A stretch of 64,000 nt of DNA. It comes from Tolypothrix brevis GSE-NOS-MK-07-07A. Its GTDB lineage: Bacteria; Cyanobacteriota; Cyanobacteriia; Cyanobacteriales; Nostocaceae. This document shows, one piece after another, positions 28,435 through 37,696 of this stretch (position 1 is the first letter of the stretch; every line of letters starts with the position of its first letter). Where the stretch lies: positions 62,001 to 126,000 of the forward strand of contig JAHHIJ010000012.1 in assembly GCA_019358985.1 (NCBI GenBank). Direction: 5' to 3'. The translations under genes and the position numbers were made by a program. The notes beneath the pieces were generated by a model. The model had not been told where the DNA came from and ran no database searches. It saw only the letters and a list, made by a program, of their open reading frames with translations.

Positions 28435-28686
28435 ATGAACGAAATTCAAGCTAGAATCAAAAATTTCCTATCAAAATTTTTTGGCAGTCACGATTTACAA
28501 CCAGATGAAGATATTTTTTCTCTAGGCTTTGTCAATTCGATGTTTGCTATGCAACTTGTTCTCTTTGTAGAGCAAGAGTTTCAGATAGTTATTGAGAATG
28601 AGGACTTAGAATTTGAAAACTTCCGCACAATAAATTCTATTGCCAATTTAGCTGAACGTAAAACTGCTATTCTCGTACAGCAATAA
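28435..28686 (+). CDS. Free-standing acyl carrier protein, FkbJ/ZmaD-like
   Basis: 83 aa from the ATG at 28435; the frame is open further upstream but overlaps the preceding gene. The phosphopantetheine site is in GFVNSMFAMQL (Ser near residue 35). The Asn-Ser-Met-Phe-Ala form is characteristic of discrete ACPs in glyceryl/methoxymalonyl and hydroxymalonyl pathways and differs from the LGG(H/D)SL motif of the megasynthases here. It would carry the glyceryl unit from the FkbH-like protein through oxidation and present the finished extender to an AT domain. Confidence 0.9.
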   Translation: MNEIQARIKNFLSKFFGSHDLQPDEDIFSLGFVNSMFAMQLVLFVEQEFQIVIENEDLEFENFRTINSIANLAERKTAILVQQ

Positions 28687-28727
28687 AATGTAAGTCGCCA
28701 TTTTTAATAAGTGGCAGAGATGAGACT

Positions 28728-29912
28728 ATGAAACTCGAACTATCTGCTCAACAAAAAAATCATCAATCTGAATTTAGGGCTTTTGTTAATGAGGAAATAT
28801 ACCCCTATGCTGGGGAATGGGATAGAAAAGAATTTACTCCGCCAGAGCTAATTAAAAAAATAGCGGAACGTGGTTTTCTCGGTGCCATATTACCCCAAGA
28901 ATATGGTGGTAAAGCAATGGATATGATTACCTACGGTATTCTCAACGAGGAAATTGGTAGAGGATGTTCTTCTATCAGGAGTTTGTTGACAGTTCATAAT
29001 ATGGTTTCCCAAGCAGTGTGCAAATGGGGAAATAAATCTCAAAAAGAGTATTGGCTTCCCAAATTTGCATCTGGAGAAATAATCGCTGCTTTTGCATTGA
29101 GCGAGCCTAATGTAGGTAGCGACGCTAAGAGTGTAGAGACAACAGCAACGATTTCTGGTGATGCCTATATTTTAAATGGGCAGAAGAAATGGATTACCTA
29201 TGGACAAATAGCAGATATATTTTTAGTTTTTGCTAAATGCGAAGGTAAACCAGGTGCTTTTTTAGTGGGGAAAAATAGCCCAGGTTTTTCCGTCAAACCG
29301 ATGTCTGGTATTTTAGGTACTAGGGCTTCGATGATTGCGGAATTGAAATTTGATAACTGCCGCGTTCCTCTAGAAAATTTAGTAGGTAAATTAGGTTTTG
29401 GTTTTTCCTACATTGCTTCTTCTGCACTTGATTATGGTAGATATAGTGTAGCAACGGGTAGTGTAGGCATTGCTCAAGCTTGTTTAGAAGCTTGCATCAA
29501 GTACACTAACGAGCGAAAACAATTTGATGTATATTTGAAAGAACACCAGTTAATTCGCCAAAAGATTACTCAGATGATAACTAACGTGAAAGCAGCGAGA
29601 CTGTTATGCTATCAAGCTGGTTATCTCAAAGATATTAACGATCCAAATTCAATTATAGAGACTTCTATTGCCAAGTATTTTGCATCCACAGTAGCAACGA
29701 AAATAGCAAATGATGCTGTACAAATTCATGGTGGTAACGGTTGTAGTAGTGAGTATCCCGTAGAAAGGTATCTACGAGACTCGAAAATTATGGAAATTAT
29801 TGAAGGTAGCACTCAAATTCAAGAAATTACCATCGCCGAGTCAGGTTATCAAGATTATCTTCTTTCAAGCGCCTCTACGAGCTTGAAAAATAAACTAGCA
29901 GAAAGGATTTAA
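28728..29912 (+). CDS. Acyl-CoA (acyl-ACP) dehydrogenase, FkbI/ZmaE-like
   Basis: 394-aa flavin-dependent acyl-CoA dehydrogenase of usual length. Substrate/FAD segments FALSEPNVGSDA and KKWITYGQIADIFLVFAK are present, with a C-terminal signature around YLRDSKIMEIIEGSTQIQ that contains the catalytic-base Glu. In alkoxymalonyl cassettes this enzyme performs one of the oxidations on the ACP-bound C3 unit. It ends 3 bp before the FkbH-like gene, so the two are very likely translationally coupled. Confidence 0.92.
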   Translation: MKLELSAQQKNHQSEFRAFVNEEIYPYAGEWDRKEFTPPELIKKIAERGFLGAILPQEYGGKAMDMITYGILNEEIGRGCSSIRSLLTVHNMVSQAVCKWGNKSQKEYWLPKFASGEIIAAFALSEPNVGSDAKSVETTATISGDAYILNGQKKWITYGQIADIFLVFAKCEGKPGAFLVGKNSPGFSVKPMSGILGTRASMIAELKFDNCRVPLENLVGKLGFGFSYIASSALDYGRYSVATGSVGIAQACLEACIKYTNERKQFDVYLKEHQLIRQKITQMITNVKAARLLCYQAGYLKDINDPNSIIETSIAKYFASTVATKIANDAVQIHGGNGCSSEYPVERYLRDSKIMEIIEGSTQIQEITIAESGYQDYLLSSASTSLKNKLAERI

Positions 29913-29915
29913 GTT

Positions 29916-30986
29916 ATGATTAGCAGTCAGGAACAGGAAATAAATAGCAAACAGAAAGATAAAAAATTCATTAAATGTGTCGTTTGGGATTTAGATAATA
30001 CCCTATGGCACGGTGTTTTGCTTGAAGATGAAAAAATTTGTTTACGAGAAAATATAGTAAATCTTATTCACACTTTAGACAGTCGTGGTATACTACAATC
30101 TATAGCAAGTAAAAATGAAAGTACAACAGCAATAGCTAAATTAGAAGAATTTGGATTAAAAGAATATTTTTTGTATCCTCAAATCAATTGGAATTCCAAA
30201 GCATCTTCCATCAAAGAAATTGCAACATTACTAAATATTGGTTTAGATGCGATCGCATTCATTGACGACCAATTATTTGAACTAGAAGAAGTACAATTTA
30301 ACCTGCCAGAAATTCTTTGTATCAATGCCGATAAAATTAGTAATGTTTTAGACATGTCTGTGATGAATCCCCGTTTTATTACGGAAGATTCAAGTATTAG
30401 AAGATTGATGTACATTAGTGATATGAAGCGGCAGAATGCAGAGAAAGAATTCGTAGGGACATCGGATGAATTCTTAGCTACGCTCAACATGCATTTCACA
30501 ATATCTACTGCCAAAGAAGAAGATTTGCAGCGTGCAGAAGAATTAACATTACGGACTAATCAATTGAATACAACAGGTTATACCTATTCCTATGACGAAC
30601 TTAATCACTTTCGTAAATCACAAAATCATAAGTTACTAATTGCAAGCTTGGAAGATAAGTATGGCAGCTACGGTAAAATAGGTTTAGCTCTAATTGAATG
30701 TCAAGCTGATACATGGATAATTAAGCTTTTACTGATGTCCTGTCGTGTTATGTCAAGGGGAGTAGGCACAATTATGATGAATCATATTATGAGTTTGGCT
30801 CAAAAAAATAATGTCCGTCTTTTGGCAGAGTTTGTCTCAAATGACCGCAATAGAATGATGTATATATCTTATAAATTTGCGGGTTTTAAAGAATTTGATC
30901 AAAGAGGAAACTCAGTTATTTTTGAAAATGATCTAACTAGAATTCAACCTGTACCTTTATATGTCAATTTCAAAGTAATTGATTAA
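29916..30986 (+). CDS. HAD-like glyceryl-ACP forming protein, FkbH/ZmaN-like
   Basis: 356 aa. HAD phosphatase motif I, WDLDNTLW, has Asp25 and Asp27; motif II is near ASKNES and motif IV near AFIDDQ. The C-terminal half (about 190-356) has an acetyltransferase-like fold with LLMSCRVMSRGVGTIMMNHI. FkbH proteins take 1,3-bisphosphoglycerate, dephosphorylate it and load glycerate on the partner ACP. The set dehydrogenase, ACP, acyl-CoA dehydrogenase, FkbH is complete for hydroxymalonyl-ACP. The O-methyltransferase needed for methoxymalonyl-ACP (FkbG) is not in the window. Confidence 0.93.
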   Translation: MISSQEQEINSKQKDKKFIKCVVWDLDNTLWHGVLLEDEKICLRENIVNLIHTLDSRGILQSIASKNESTTAIAKLEEFGLKEYFLYPQINWNSKASSIKEIATLLNIGLDAIAFIDDQLFELEEVQFNLPEILCINADKISNVLDMSVMNPRFITEDSSIRRLMYISDMKRQNAEKEFVGTSDEFLATLNMHFTISTAKEEDLQRAEELTLRTNQLNTTGYTYSYDELNHFRKSQNHKLLIASLEDKYGSYGKIGLALIECQADTWIIKLLLMSCRVMSRGVGTIMMNHIMSLAQKNNVRLLAEFVSNDRNRMMYISYKFAGFKEFDQRGNSVIFENDLTRIQPVPLYVNFKVID

Positions 30987-31030
30987 TTTGCTAGTAATAA
31001 ATTACTAATTAAATTTGTAAGGATAGTTTT

Positions 31031-34000
31031 ATGGAAGGTAAGAATAATGAAATTATTAAGCGGCGTTCTCAACTTTCACCTACTAAACAAGCCATTTTAG
31101 AAAAGCGCTTACGGGGTGAGAGTGAATATAATCAAGCAATATTCATACCTCGTCGTACTCAGCAAAGCCCATGTCCTCTGTCTTTCCCTCAACAGCGATT
31201 GTGGTTTATCCAACAATTAGAACCTCAAAATTCCGCTTACAACGAATTTGCTTGTCTACAGTTAAGAGGTACTGTAAACTTTGCAATTTTAGAGAAAAGT
31301 TTTAATGAAATTCTAAAACGTCATGAATCCTTGCGAACTTCTTTTGAAACTTTAGATGGGCAACCATCTCAAGTCATTCATCCAGCCGTTACTTTAAAAT
31401 TGCCAGTGGTAGATTTGAGAAACTTACCATCGGCATCGCAAGATGTAGAAGTAGAAATGCTGACTGCTGAAATCGCTCAAAAGCCTTTTGACTTGGCATT
31501 CTGTCCCTTGCTGCGAGTGATTTTATTACAGATTAGTGAAGATAAATCTTTACTCTTGTTAGTCGTCCACCACATCGTTTGTGATGGATGGTCAATACAA
31601 TTATTCAATCAAGAATTAGCAGAAATATACAAAGGGTTTTTAACAGAAAAACCTTCTGCACTTGCAAAACTGCCGATTCAATATGCAGACTATTCGATAT
31701 GGCAGCATCAGTGGCTACAAGGTGAGCGAGAAAAAACTCAACTTTCATATTGGAAGCAGCAACTTGCAGATGCTCCAACAACCTTATCTTTGCCAACAGA
31801 CCGTCAACGACCTCTGGTACAAAGTTTCAAAGGAGCAGTAAGACACTTCAAGCTGTCATCAAGCTTGACTGATATGTTGAGGTCTTTAAGCAAGGAGCAA
31901 GGGGTGACTTTGTTTATGACCTTATTAGCAGCTTTTCAAGTACAACTTTACCGCTATACAGGTCAAGAAGATATCTGCATTGGCTCTCCAATTGCTAACC
32001 GCAACCATACTGATATTGAAAGGTTGATTGGCTTTTTTGTCAATACCCTTGTACTTCGTACTGACCTTTCTGGGAACCCAAGTTTTCTGGAATTACTAAA
32101 TCGAGTCCGTGAAGTATGTGTAGGAGCTTATGCTCATGCAGACCTTCCTTTCGAGCGATTAGTCGGGGAACTATACTCTGAGCGGAATCTTAGTCATAAC
32201 CCCCTGTTTCAAGTCATGTTTGTTTTGCAGGAAGATAACGACAAAGATTTGGTATTACCAAACTTGACTCTAAAATGGCTTCAAAACCATAGTGGGAGAG
32301 CCTTGTTTGATTTAACACTGAATGTGGTAGATGCTAAATCTGAACTTTGGGGATACTGGGAGTACAACACAGATTTGTTTGATGCTGGGACTATTGAGAG
32401 GATGGTAGGGCATTTTACTAATTTACTAGAAGATGTTGTTAGCCAGCCAGAGAAGTGTTTATCTGATTTACCATTATTAACAGAACCTGAGCGTCAGGCT
32501 CTTTTAGTTGACTGGAATAATACCGCTACTGATTACCCGCAAGATAAATGTATCCATGAATTATTTGAAACGCAGGTAGAGAAAACACCCGATGCAGTAG
32601 CAGTGGTATTTGAAAACCAACAGTTAAGTTATCGGGAACTAAACACCAAAGCAAATCAGTTAGCACACTACTTGCGATCGCTGGGAGTAAAACCAGAGGT
32701 ATTGGTAGGGATTTGTGTAGAGCGATCGCTTTCGATGGTCATTGGGCTATTAGCCATCCTCAAAGCTGGTGGTGCATACGTACCTCTCGACCCTAACTAT
32801 CCCCAGGAACGCTTGGCTTATATCTTAGAAGACTCCCAGCCAAGCGTATTACTCACACAACAATATCTGTTAGAAAAACTACCAAATAATCAAGCTCAAG
32901 TAATCTGCATCGATAATGACTGGGAATACATAGCTAAAGAAAGTATAGAAAATCCCATATCCAATATTACGCCTGATAACCTTGCTTACGTAATCTACAC
33001 CTCCGGTTCTACAGGTAAACCCAAAGGAGCGATGAATGCCCATAGAGGTATTAGCAATCGCTTACTATGGATGCAAGAAACTTATCAATTAACATTAAAA
33101 GATGCAGTTTTACAGAAAACTCCCTTCAGTTTCGATGTATCTGTATGGGAATTTTTCTGGACGTTAATGACTGGTGCGCGTTTAGTTGTTGCTCAACCAG
33201 AAGGTCATAAAGATACAAATTATCTAGTCAAATTGATTAGACAGCAGCAAATCACAACTTTACATTTTGTTCCTTCAATGCTGCAAGTTTTTATTGAAGC
33301 AGAAGGTTTAGAAAAATGCCAATCACTGGTACGAGTCATTGCTAGTGGTGAGGCATTACCAGCCCAGTTACCACAACGCTTTTTTAACAAACTTGATGCT
33401 CAACTACATAATCTCTATGGTCCAACAGAAACTGCTGTAGATGTGACTTTTTGGCAGTGCAAAAAAGACAATGCGACCAATCAAAACACAGTTCCTATTG
33501 GTCAACCAATTGCAAATATCCAAATATATTTACTTGATAAATATCTCAATCCGGTTCCCGTGGGAGTAACAGGTGAGGTTTATATTGGTGGTGTGGGGGT
33601 AGGAAGAGGTTACTTAAACCGTCCTGACTTGACGGCAGAGAAATTTATTCCTAATCCTTTTAGTCAGCAAACAGAACGTTTATATAAAACGGGGGACAAG
33701 GCACTTTATTTAGCAAATGGAGATATTGAGTATATAGGTCGGATTGACAATCAAGTAAAACTACGTGGTTTCCGAATTGAATTAGGAGAAATTGAGGCAA
33801 TCATTAGCCAATACCCAACAGTGCGGGAAACTGTGGCAGTAGTTAGCGGAGAATCAGTTGATTCTCAACGAATAGTTGCATATATAGTTCCTCAAATAGA
33901 ACAAACGCTGACAGTTTCAGAATTACGGGGCTTTTTAGAGGCGAAGTTGCCAAGCTACATGATACCAGCAGCTTTTGTGACCTTAGAAGCATTACCACTC

Positions 34001-37000
34001 ACACCCAATGGTAAGGTTGACCGCAAAGCATTACCTGCACCTGAATTCACACAAGTATCATCATCAAATATAATTCCTCCTTCCACTACAATTGAGAACT
34101 TATTAGCAGGTATTTGGTCAGAAATACTGGGTATAGAGCAAGTAGGTATTAGCAATAATTTCTTTGAACTAGGTGGTCACTCATTAATTGCAACTCGCGT
34201 GATTTCCCAAATTCGCCAAGTATTTCAAGTTGAGCTTCCCTTACGTTATTTATTTGAAAAACCAACAATAGCAGGATTAGCAAAAGAAATTGAAAAAGCG
34301 ATTAAGGTAGACTCAGCATTTGAAGTCACAAACATTGAGCAGATAGAGCGTACACAGGAATTACCGCTATCATTTGCTCAACAAAGACTGTGGTTTTTAG
34401 CTCAACTAGAACCAGATAGCCCGTTCTACAACATACCTGCTGCTGTTCGTCTACAGGGACAGTTAAATGTAGAAGCATTACAAGAAAGTTTTAACGAAAT
34501 TGTAAATCGCCACGAAGCACTGCGGACTAATTTTCAAACCAGAGAAGGACAAGCAGTAGCCGTTATCTCTCAAGAAAAGCCTATAACGTTGTCGATATTA
34601 GATATTAGCAACCTAGAAGCAAATCAACAACAAGCCGAAATCAAACAACAAGCAGCACAAGCAGCACAACAACCCTTTGACATTAGCAGTGACCACCTAC
34701 TGAGAGTCAAGCTATTACGTCTTAGCGAACAAGAACATATTGTGCTACTGACAATGCACCACATCGTTTCTGACGGTTGGTCAATCGGTGTGTTAGTAGA
34801 AGAATTAGCTACACTGTATCAGGCTTTTTGTCAGGGACAGTTCTCTCCATTGCCTACATTACCAATACAGTATGTAGACTTTGCTGGTTGGCAAAGACAA
34901 TGGCTACAAGGACAAGTACTAGAAAATCAGATATCTTATTGGCTAAAGCAGTTAGAGAACGCACCAAAAGTATTAGAATTACCTACAGACTACCCAAGAC
35001 CAGCAATTCAAACTTACCGTGGTGCAACCTACTCGTTTGAGTTATCAAAAGAATTATCCGCATCCCTAAATAAATTGAGCCAGCAGCAGGGAAGTACCTT
35101 ATTTATGACGTTGTTAGCAAGTTTCCAAATACTGCTATGGCGCTATACAGGTCAACAAGACATTGTGGTTGGTTCACCCATTGCTAACCGCAACCGAGCG
35201 GAAATAGAAGGGTTGATTGGATTTTTTGTCAACACCTTGGTATTGAGAACTAGCTTAGTAGGAAATCCTAGATTTGAGGAGCTACTAAAACGAGTGCGGG
35301 AAGTAGCATTAGGAGCTTATGCACATCAGGATTTGCCTTTTGAATTGTTAGTTGAACAAATGCAACCACAGCGTTCTTTAAGCCATGCTCCACTATTCCA
35401 AGTGATGTTTGTGCTTCAGAATGCGCCAATGTCTGGCTTAGAGTTACCCGGTTTGACTTTAACTCAGTTGGAAAGTGATAGCGGTAGTGCCCAGTTTGAT
35501 TTAACCCTATATATGACAGAAACAGAGTCAGGGTTAGTGGGGAGTTTTGAATACAATACTGATTTATTTGCTCAAAGTTCTATACAGAGAATGGTAGGTC
35601 ATTTGCAGACGTTGCTGGAAGCAATTGTTGCTAATCCACAGCGGCGTTTGTCAGATTTACCACTGTTGACAGAATTTGAGCAGTATCAATTGCTGCGGGA
35701 TTGGAATGATACAGAAATTGAATATCCCCAGGATCAATGTATTCATGAATTATTTGAAGCGCAGGTAGATAAAACACCTGATGCAGTAGCAGTAGTATTT
35801 GAAAACCAACAGTTAAGTTATCGGGAACTCAACCAACGAGCAAATCAGTTAGCACACTACTTGCAAAAACTAGGAGTAAAACCAGAGGTATTGGTCGGGA
35901 TTTGTGTAGAGCGATCGCTCTCTATGATCATCGGACTATTAGCTATCTTCAAAGCTGGTGGTGGATATGTACCCCTAGACCCCAGTTACCCAATTGAACG
36001 TATCGCTTTTATCTTAGAAGAGACTCAAGCACCAGTATTGCTCACTAAAACTTCCCTTGTTGAGCTAATACCCCAACACCAAGCTGAAGTAGTATGTTTA
36101 GATAGTGATTGGCATTTGTTCGCCCAACACAGCCAAGAAAATTTATTCTCCGAACTAACAACTGAAAATCTAGCTTATACCATCTATACCTCTGGTTCCA
36201 CTGGTAAACCTAAAGGTGTGCAAATTCCTCACATTGCTTTGAGCAACTTTTTGCACTCCATGAAGAAAGTGCCAGGGTTAACTTCCGAAGATACTTTGCT
36301 AGCAGTAACTACTTATTCCTTCGATATTGCGGCATTAGAGCTTTTCCTCCCAATCATTGTTGGCGCTCGCTTAGTTATTGGCAGTCGGGAGGTAGTTGCG
36401 GATGGAAATCAGTTGTCAGCTTTACTGGTAGATTCAAAAGCGACGGTCATGCAAGCCACACCAGCGACATGGCAGTTACTTTTAGCAGCAGGTTGGGATG
36501 GTAATCGTCAATTAAAAATTCTCTGTGGTGGCGAAGCTTTACCCGGAAAACTAGCAAATCAATTACTTGGGTTATGTGATTGTGTATGGAATATGTACGG
36601 TCCGACGGAAACCACTATTTGGTCAGCCGCTAGCCAAGTGGAAACAGTGAATAATACCGTACCAATTAGTTCTCCAATTGCAAATACGCAGCTTTATATC
36701 CTCGATAAATATCATCAGTTAGTTCCTGTGGGTGTAATAGGGGAACTGTGTATTGGTGGGGAAGGATTAGCAAGGGGCTATTTCCACCGTCCGGATTTGA
36801 CAGCAGAAAAATTTATTCCTAATCCTTTTAGTGATAAACCAGCACGTCTTTATAGAACAGGGGATTTAGCACGTTATTTAGCGAATGGAGATATAGAATA
36901 TATTGGTCGGATTGACAATCAAGTAAAACTACGTGGCTTCCGGATTGAATTGGGAGAAATTCAAACCCTTATCAGTCAACACCCTGAGGTACGAGAAACT

Positions 37001-37585
37001 GTAGTTGTAGTTCACGCTTCGGAAGCAGATTCTCAACGAATAGTTGCCTATGTAGTTCCAAAAACAGAGCAAGCGCCAACGATTTCTGAACTACGGGGTT
37101 TCTTAGAGGCTAAATTGCCCAGTTACATGATACCAGCAGCTTTTGTGAGTTTAGAAGCATTACCCCTCACACCCAATGGTAAAGTTGACCGCAAAGCCCT
37201 ACCGATACCTGATAGTATACGTCCTCAGTTGGAAGTAGTTTATCAGCCACCTCAAACAGAAATAGAAAAAACTATTGCTGATATTTGGCAAAATTTACTT
37301 AAACTTGAAGATGTGGGAATCCATGATAATTTCTTTGAACTGGGTGGTCATTCGCTACTTTTAGTGCAAGTACATAGCAACTTACGGCAAATTTTTAAAC
37401 GAGATATATCTGTTCTAGACTTATTCAGATATCCAACGATAAATTCTTTGACAAATTATTTTAATCAGACAGAAAATCAACAAATATCTGATGATATAAT
37501 GTTTGATATAAATGAAAGAATAGCAGATGGCAAGGCTCAACAAAGGAAGCGTCTGCAAAAGATTAAGTCTGGTGAGATAATTTAA
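31031..37585 (+). CDS. Two-module NRPS: C-A(Ser)-PCP-C-A(Gly)-PCP
   Basis: 2184 aa. Order: short docking-like N-terminus, C1 (HHIVCDGW near 179), A1 (YTSGSTGKPKG near 655), PCP1 (LGGHSLIATR near 1047), C2 (HHIVSDGW near 1242), A2 (near 1718), PCP2 (LGGHSLLLVQ near 2102). The A1 pocket reads D-V-W-H-I-S-L-V-D-K, which matches the serine code DVWHLSLVDK. A2 reads D-I-L-Q-L-G-M-I-W-K, which matches the glycine code DILQLGLIWK. No epimerase or methyltransferase is embedded. It should extend the ketide chain by Ser-Gly and pass it to the next PKS. The charged tail after PCP2 (RKRLQKIKSGEII) may be a docking segment. Confidence 0.94.
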   Translation: MEGKNNEIIKRRSQLSPTKQAILEKRLRGESEYNQAIFIPRRTQQSPCPLSFPQQRLWFIQQLEPQNSAYNEFACLQLRGTVNFAILEKSFNEILKRHESLRTSFETLDGQPSQVIHPAVTLKLPVVDLRNLPSASQDVEVEMLTAEIAQKPFDLAFCPLLRVILLQISEDKSLLLLVVHHIVCDGWSIQLFNQELAEIYKGFLTEKPSALAKLPIQYADYSIWQHQWLQGEREKTQLSYWKQQLADAPTTLSLPTDRQRPLVQSFKGAVRHFKLSSSLTDMLRSLSKEQGVTLFMTLLAAFQVQLYRYTGQEDICIGSPIANRNHTDIERLIGFFVNTLVLRTDLSGNPSFLELLNRVREVCVGAYAHADLPFERLVGELYSERNLSHNPLFQVMFVLQEDNDKDLVLPNLTLKWLQNHSGRALFDLTLNVVDAKSELWGYWEYNTDLFDAGTIERMVGHFTNLLEDVVSQPEKCLSDLPLLTEPERQALLVDWNNTATDYPQDKCIHELFETQVEKTPDAVAVVFENQQLSYRELNTKANQLAHYLRSLGVKPEVLVGICVERSLSMVIGLLAILKAGGAYVPLDPNYPQERLAYILEDSQPSVLLTQQYLLEKLPNNQAQVICIDNDWEYIAKESIENPISNITPDNLAYVIYTSGSTGKPKGAMNAHRGISNRLLWMQETYQLTLKDAVLQKTPFSFDVSVWEFFWTLMTGARLVVAQPEGHKDTNYLVKLIRQQQITTLHFVPSMLQVFIEAEGLEKCQSLVRVIASGEALPAQLPQRFFNKLDAQLHNLYGPTETAVDVTFWQCKKDNATNQNTVPIGQPIANIQIYLLDKYLNPVPVGVTGEVYIGGVGVGRGYLNRPDLTAEKFIPNPFSQQTERLYKTGDKALYLANGDIEYIGRIDNQVKLRGFRIELGEIEAIISQYPTVRETVAVVSGESVDSQRIVAYIVPQIEQTLTVSELRGFLEAKLPSYMIPAAFVTLEALPLTPNGKVDRKALPAPEFTQVSSSNIIPPSTTIENLLAGIWSEILGIEQVGISNNFFELGGHSLIATRVISQIRQVFQVELPLRYLFEKPTIAGLAKEIEKAIKVDSAFEVTNIEQIERTQELPLSFAQQRLWFLAQLEPDSPFYNIPAAVRLQGQLNVEALQESFNEIVNRHEALRTNFQTREGQAVAVISQEKPITLSILDISNLEANQQQAEIKQQAAQAAQQPFDISSDHLLRVKLLRLSEQEHIVLLTMHHIVSDGWSIGVLVEELATLYQAFCQGQFSPLPTLPIQYVDFAGWQRQWLQGQVLENQISYWLKQLENAPKVLELPTDYPRPAIQTYRGATYSFELSKELSASLNKLSQQQGSTLFMTLLASFQILLWRYTGQQDIVVGSPIANRNRAEIEGLIGFFVNTLVLRTSLVGNPRFEELLKRVREVALGAYAHQDLPFELLVEQMQPQRSLSHAPLFQVMFVLQNAPMSGLELPGLTLTQLESDSGSAQFDLTLYMTETESGLVGSFEYNTDLFAQSSIQRMVGHLQTLLEAIVANPQRRLSDLPLLTEFEQYQLLRDWNDTEIEYPQDQCIHELFEAQVDKTPDAVAVVFENQQLSYRELNQRANQLAHYLQKLGVKPEVLVGICVERSLSMIIGLLAIFKAGGGYVPLDPSYPIERIAFILEETQAPVLLTKTSLVELIPQHQAEVVCLDSDWHLFAQHSQENLFSELTTENLAYTIYTSGSTGKPKGVQIPHIALSNFLHSMKKVPGLTSEDTLLAVTTYSFDIAALELFLPIIVGARLVIGSREVVADGNQLSALLVDSKATVMQATPATWQLLLAAGWDGNRQLKILCGGEALPGKLANQLLGLCDCVWNMYGPTETTIWSAASQVETVNNTVPISSPIANTQLYILDKYHQLVPVGVIGELCIGGEGLARGYFHRPDLTAEKFIPNPFSDKPARLYRTGDLARYLANGDIEYIGRIDNQVKLRGFRIELGEIQTLISQHPEVRETVVVVHASEADSQRIVAYVVPKTEQAPTISELRGFLEAKLPSYMIPAAFVSLEALPLTPNGKVDRKALPIPDSIRPQLEVVYQPPQTEIEKTIADIWQNLLKLEDVGIHDNFFELGGHSLLLVQVHSNLRQIFKRDISVLDLFRYPTINSLTNYFNQTENQQISDDIMFDINERIADGKAQQRKRLQKIKSGEII

Positions 37586-37696
37586 TATTTATCTGATGTT
37601 AGCTGTTGTTTCTGTAAGTGGAACTTACCTCAATTTATAGATACTCAGCGTACTAATCTGAAGAAGTAATTATATTGAAAAAATCAAGGAATTATT

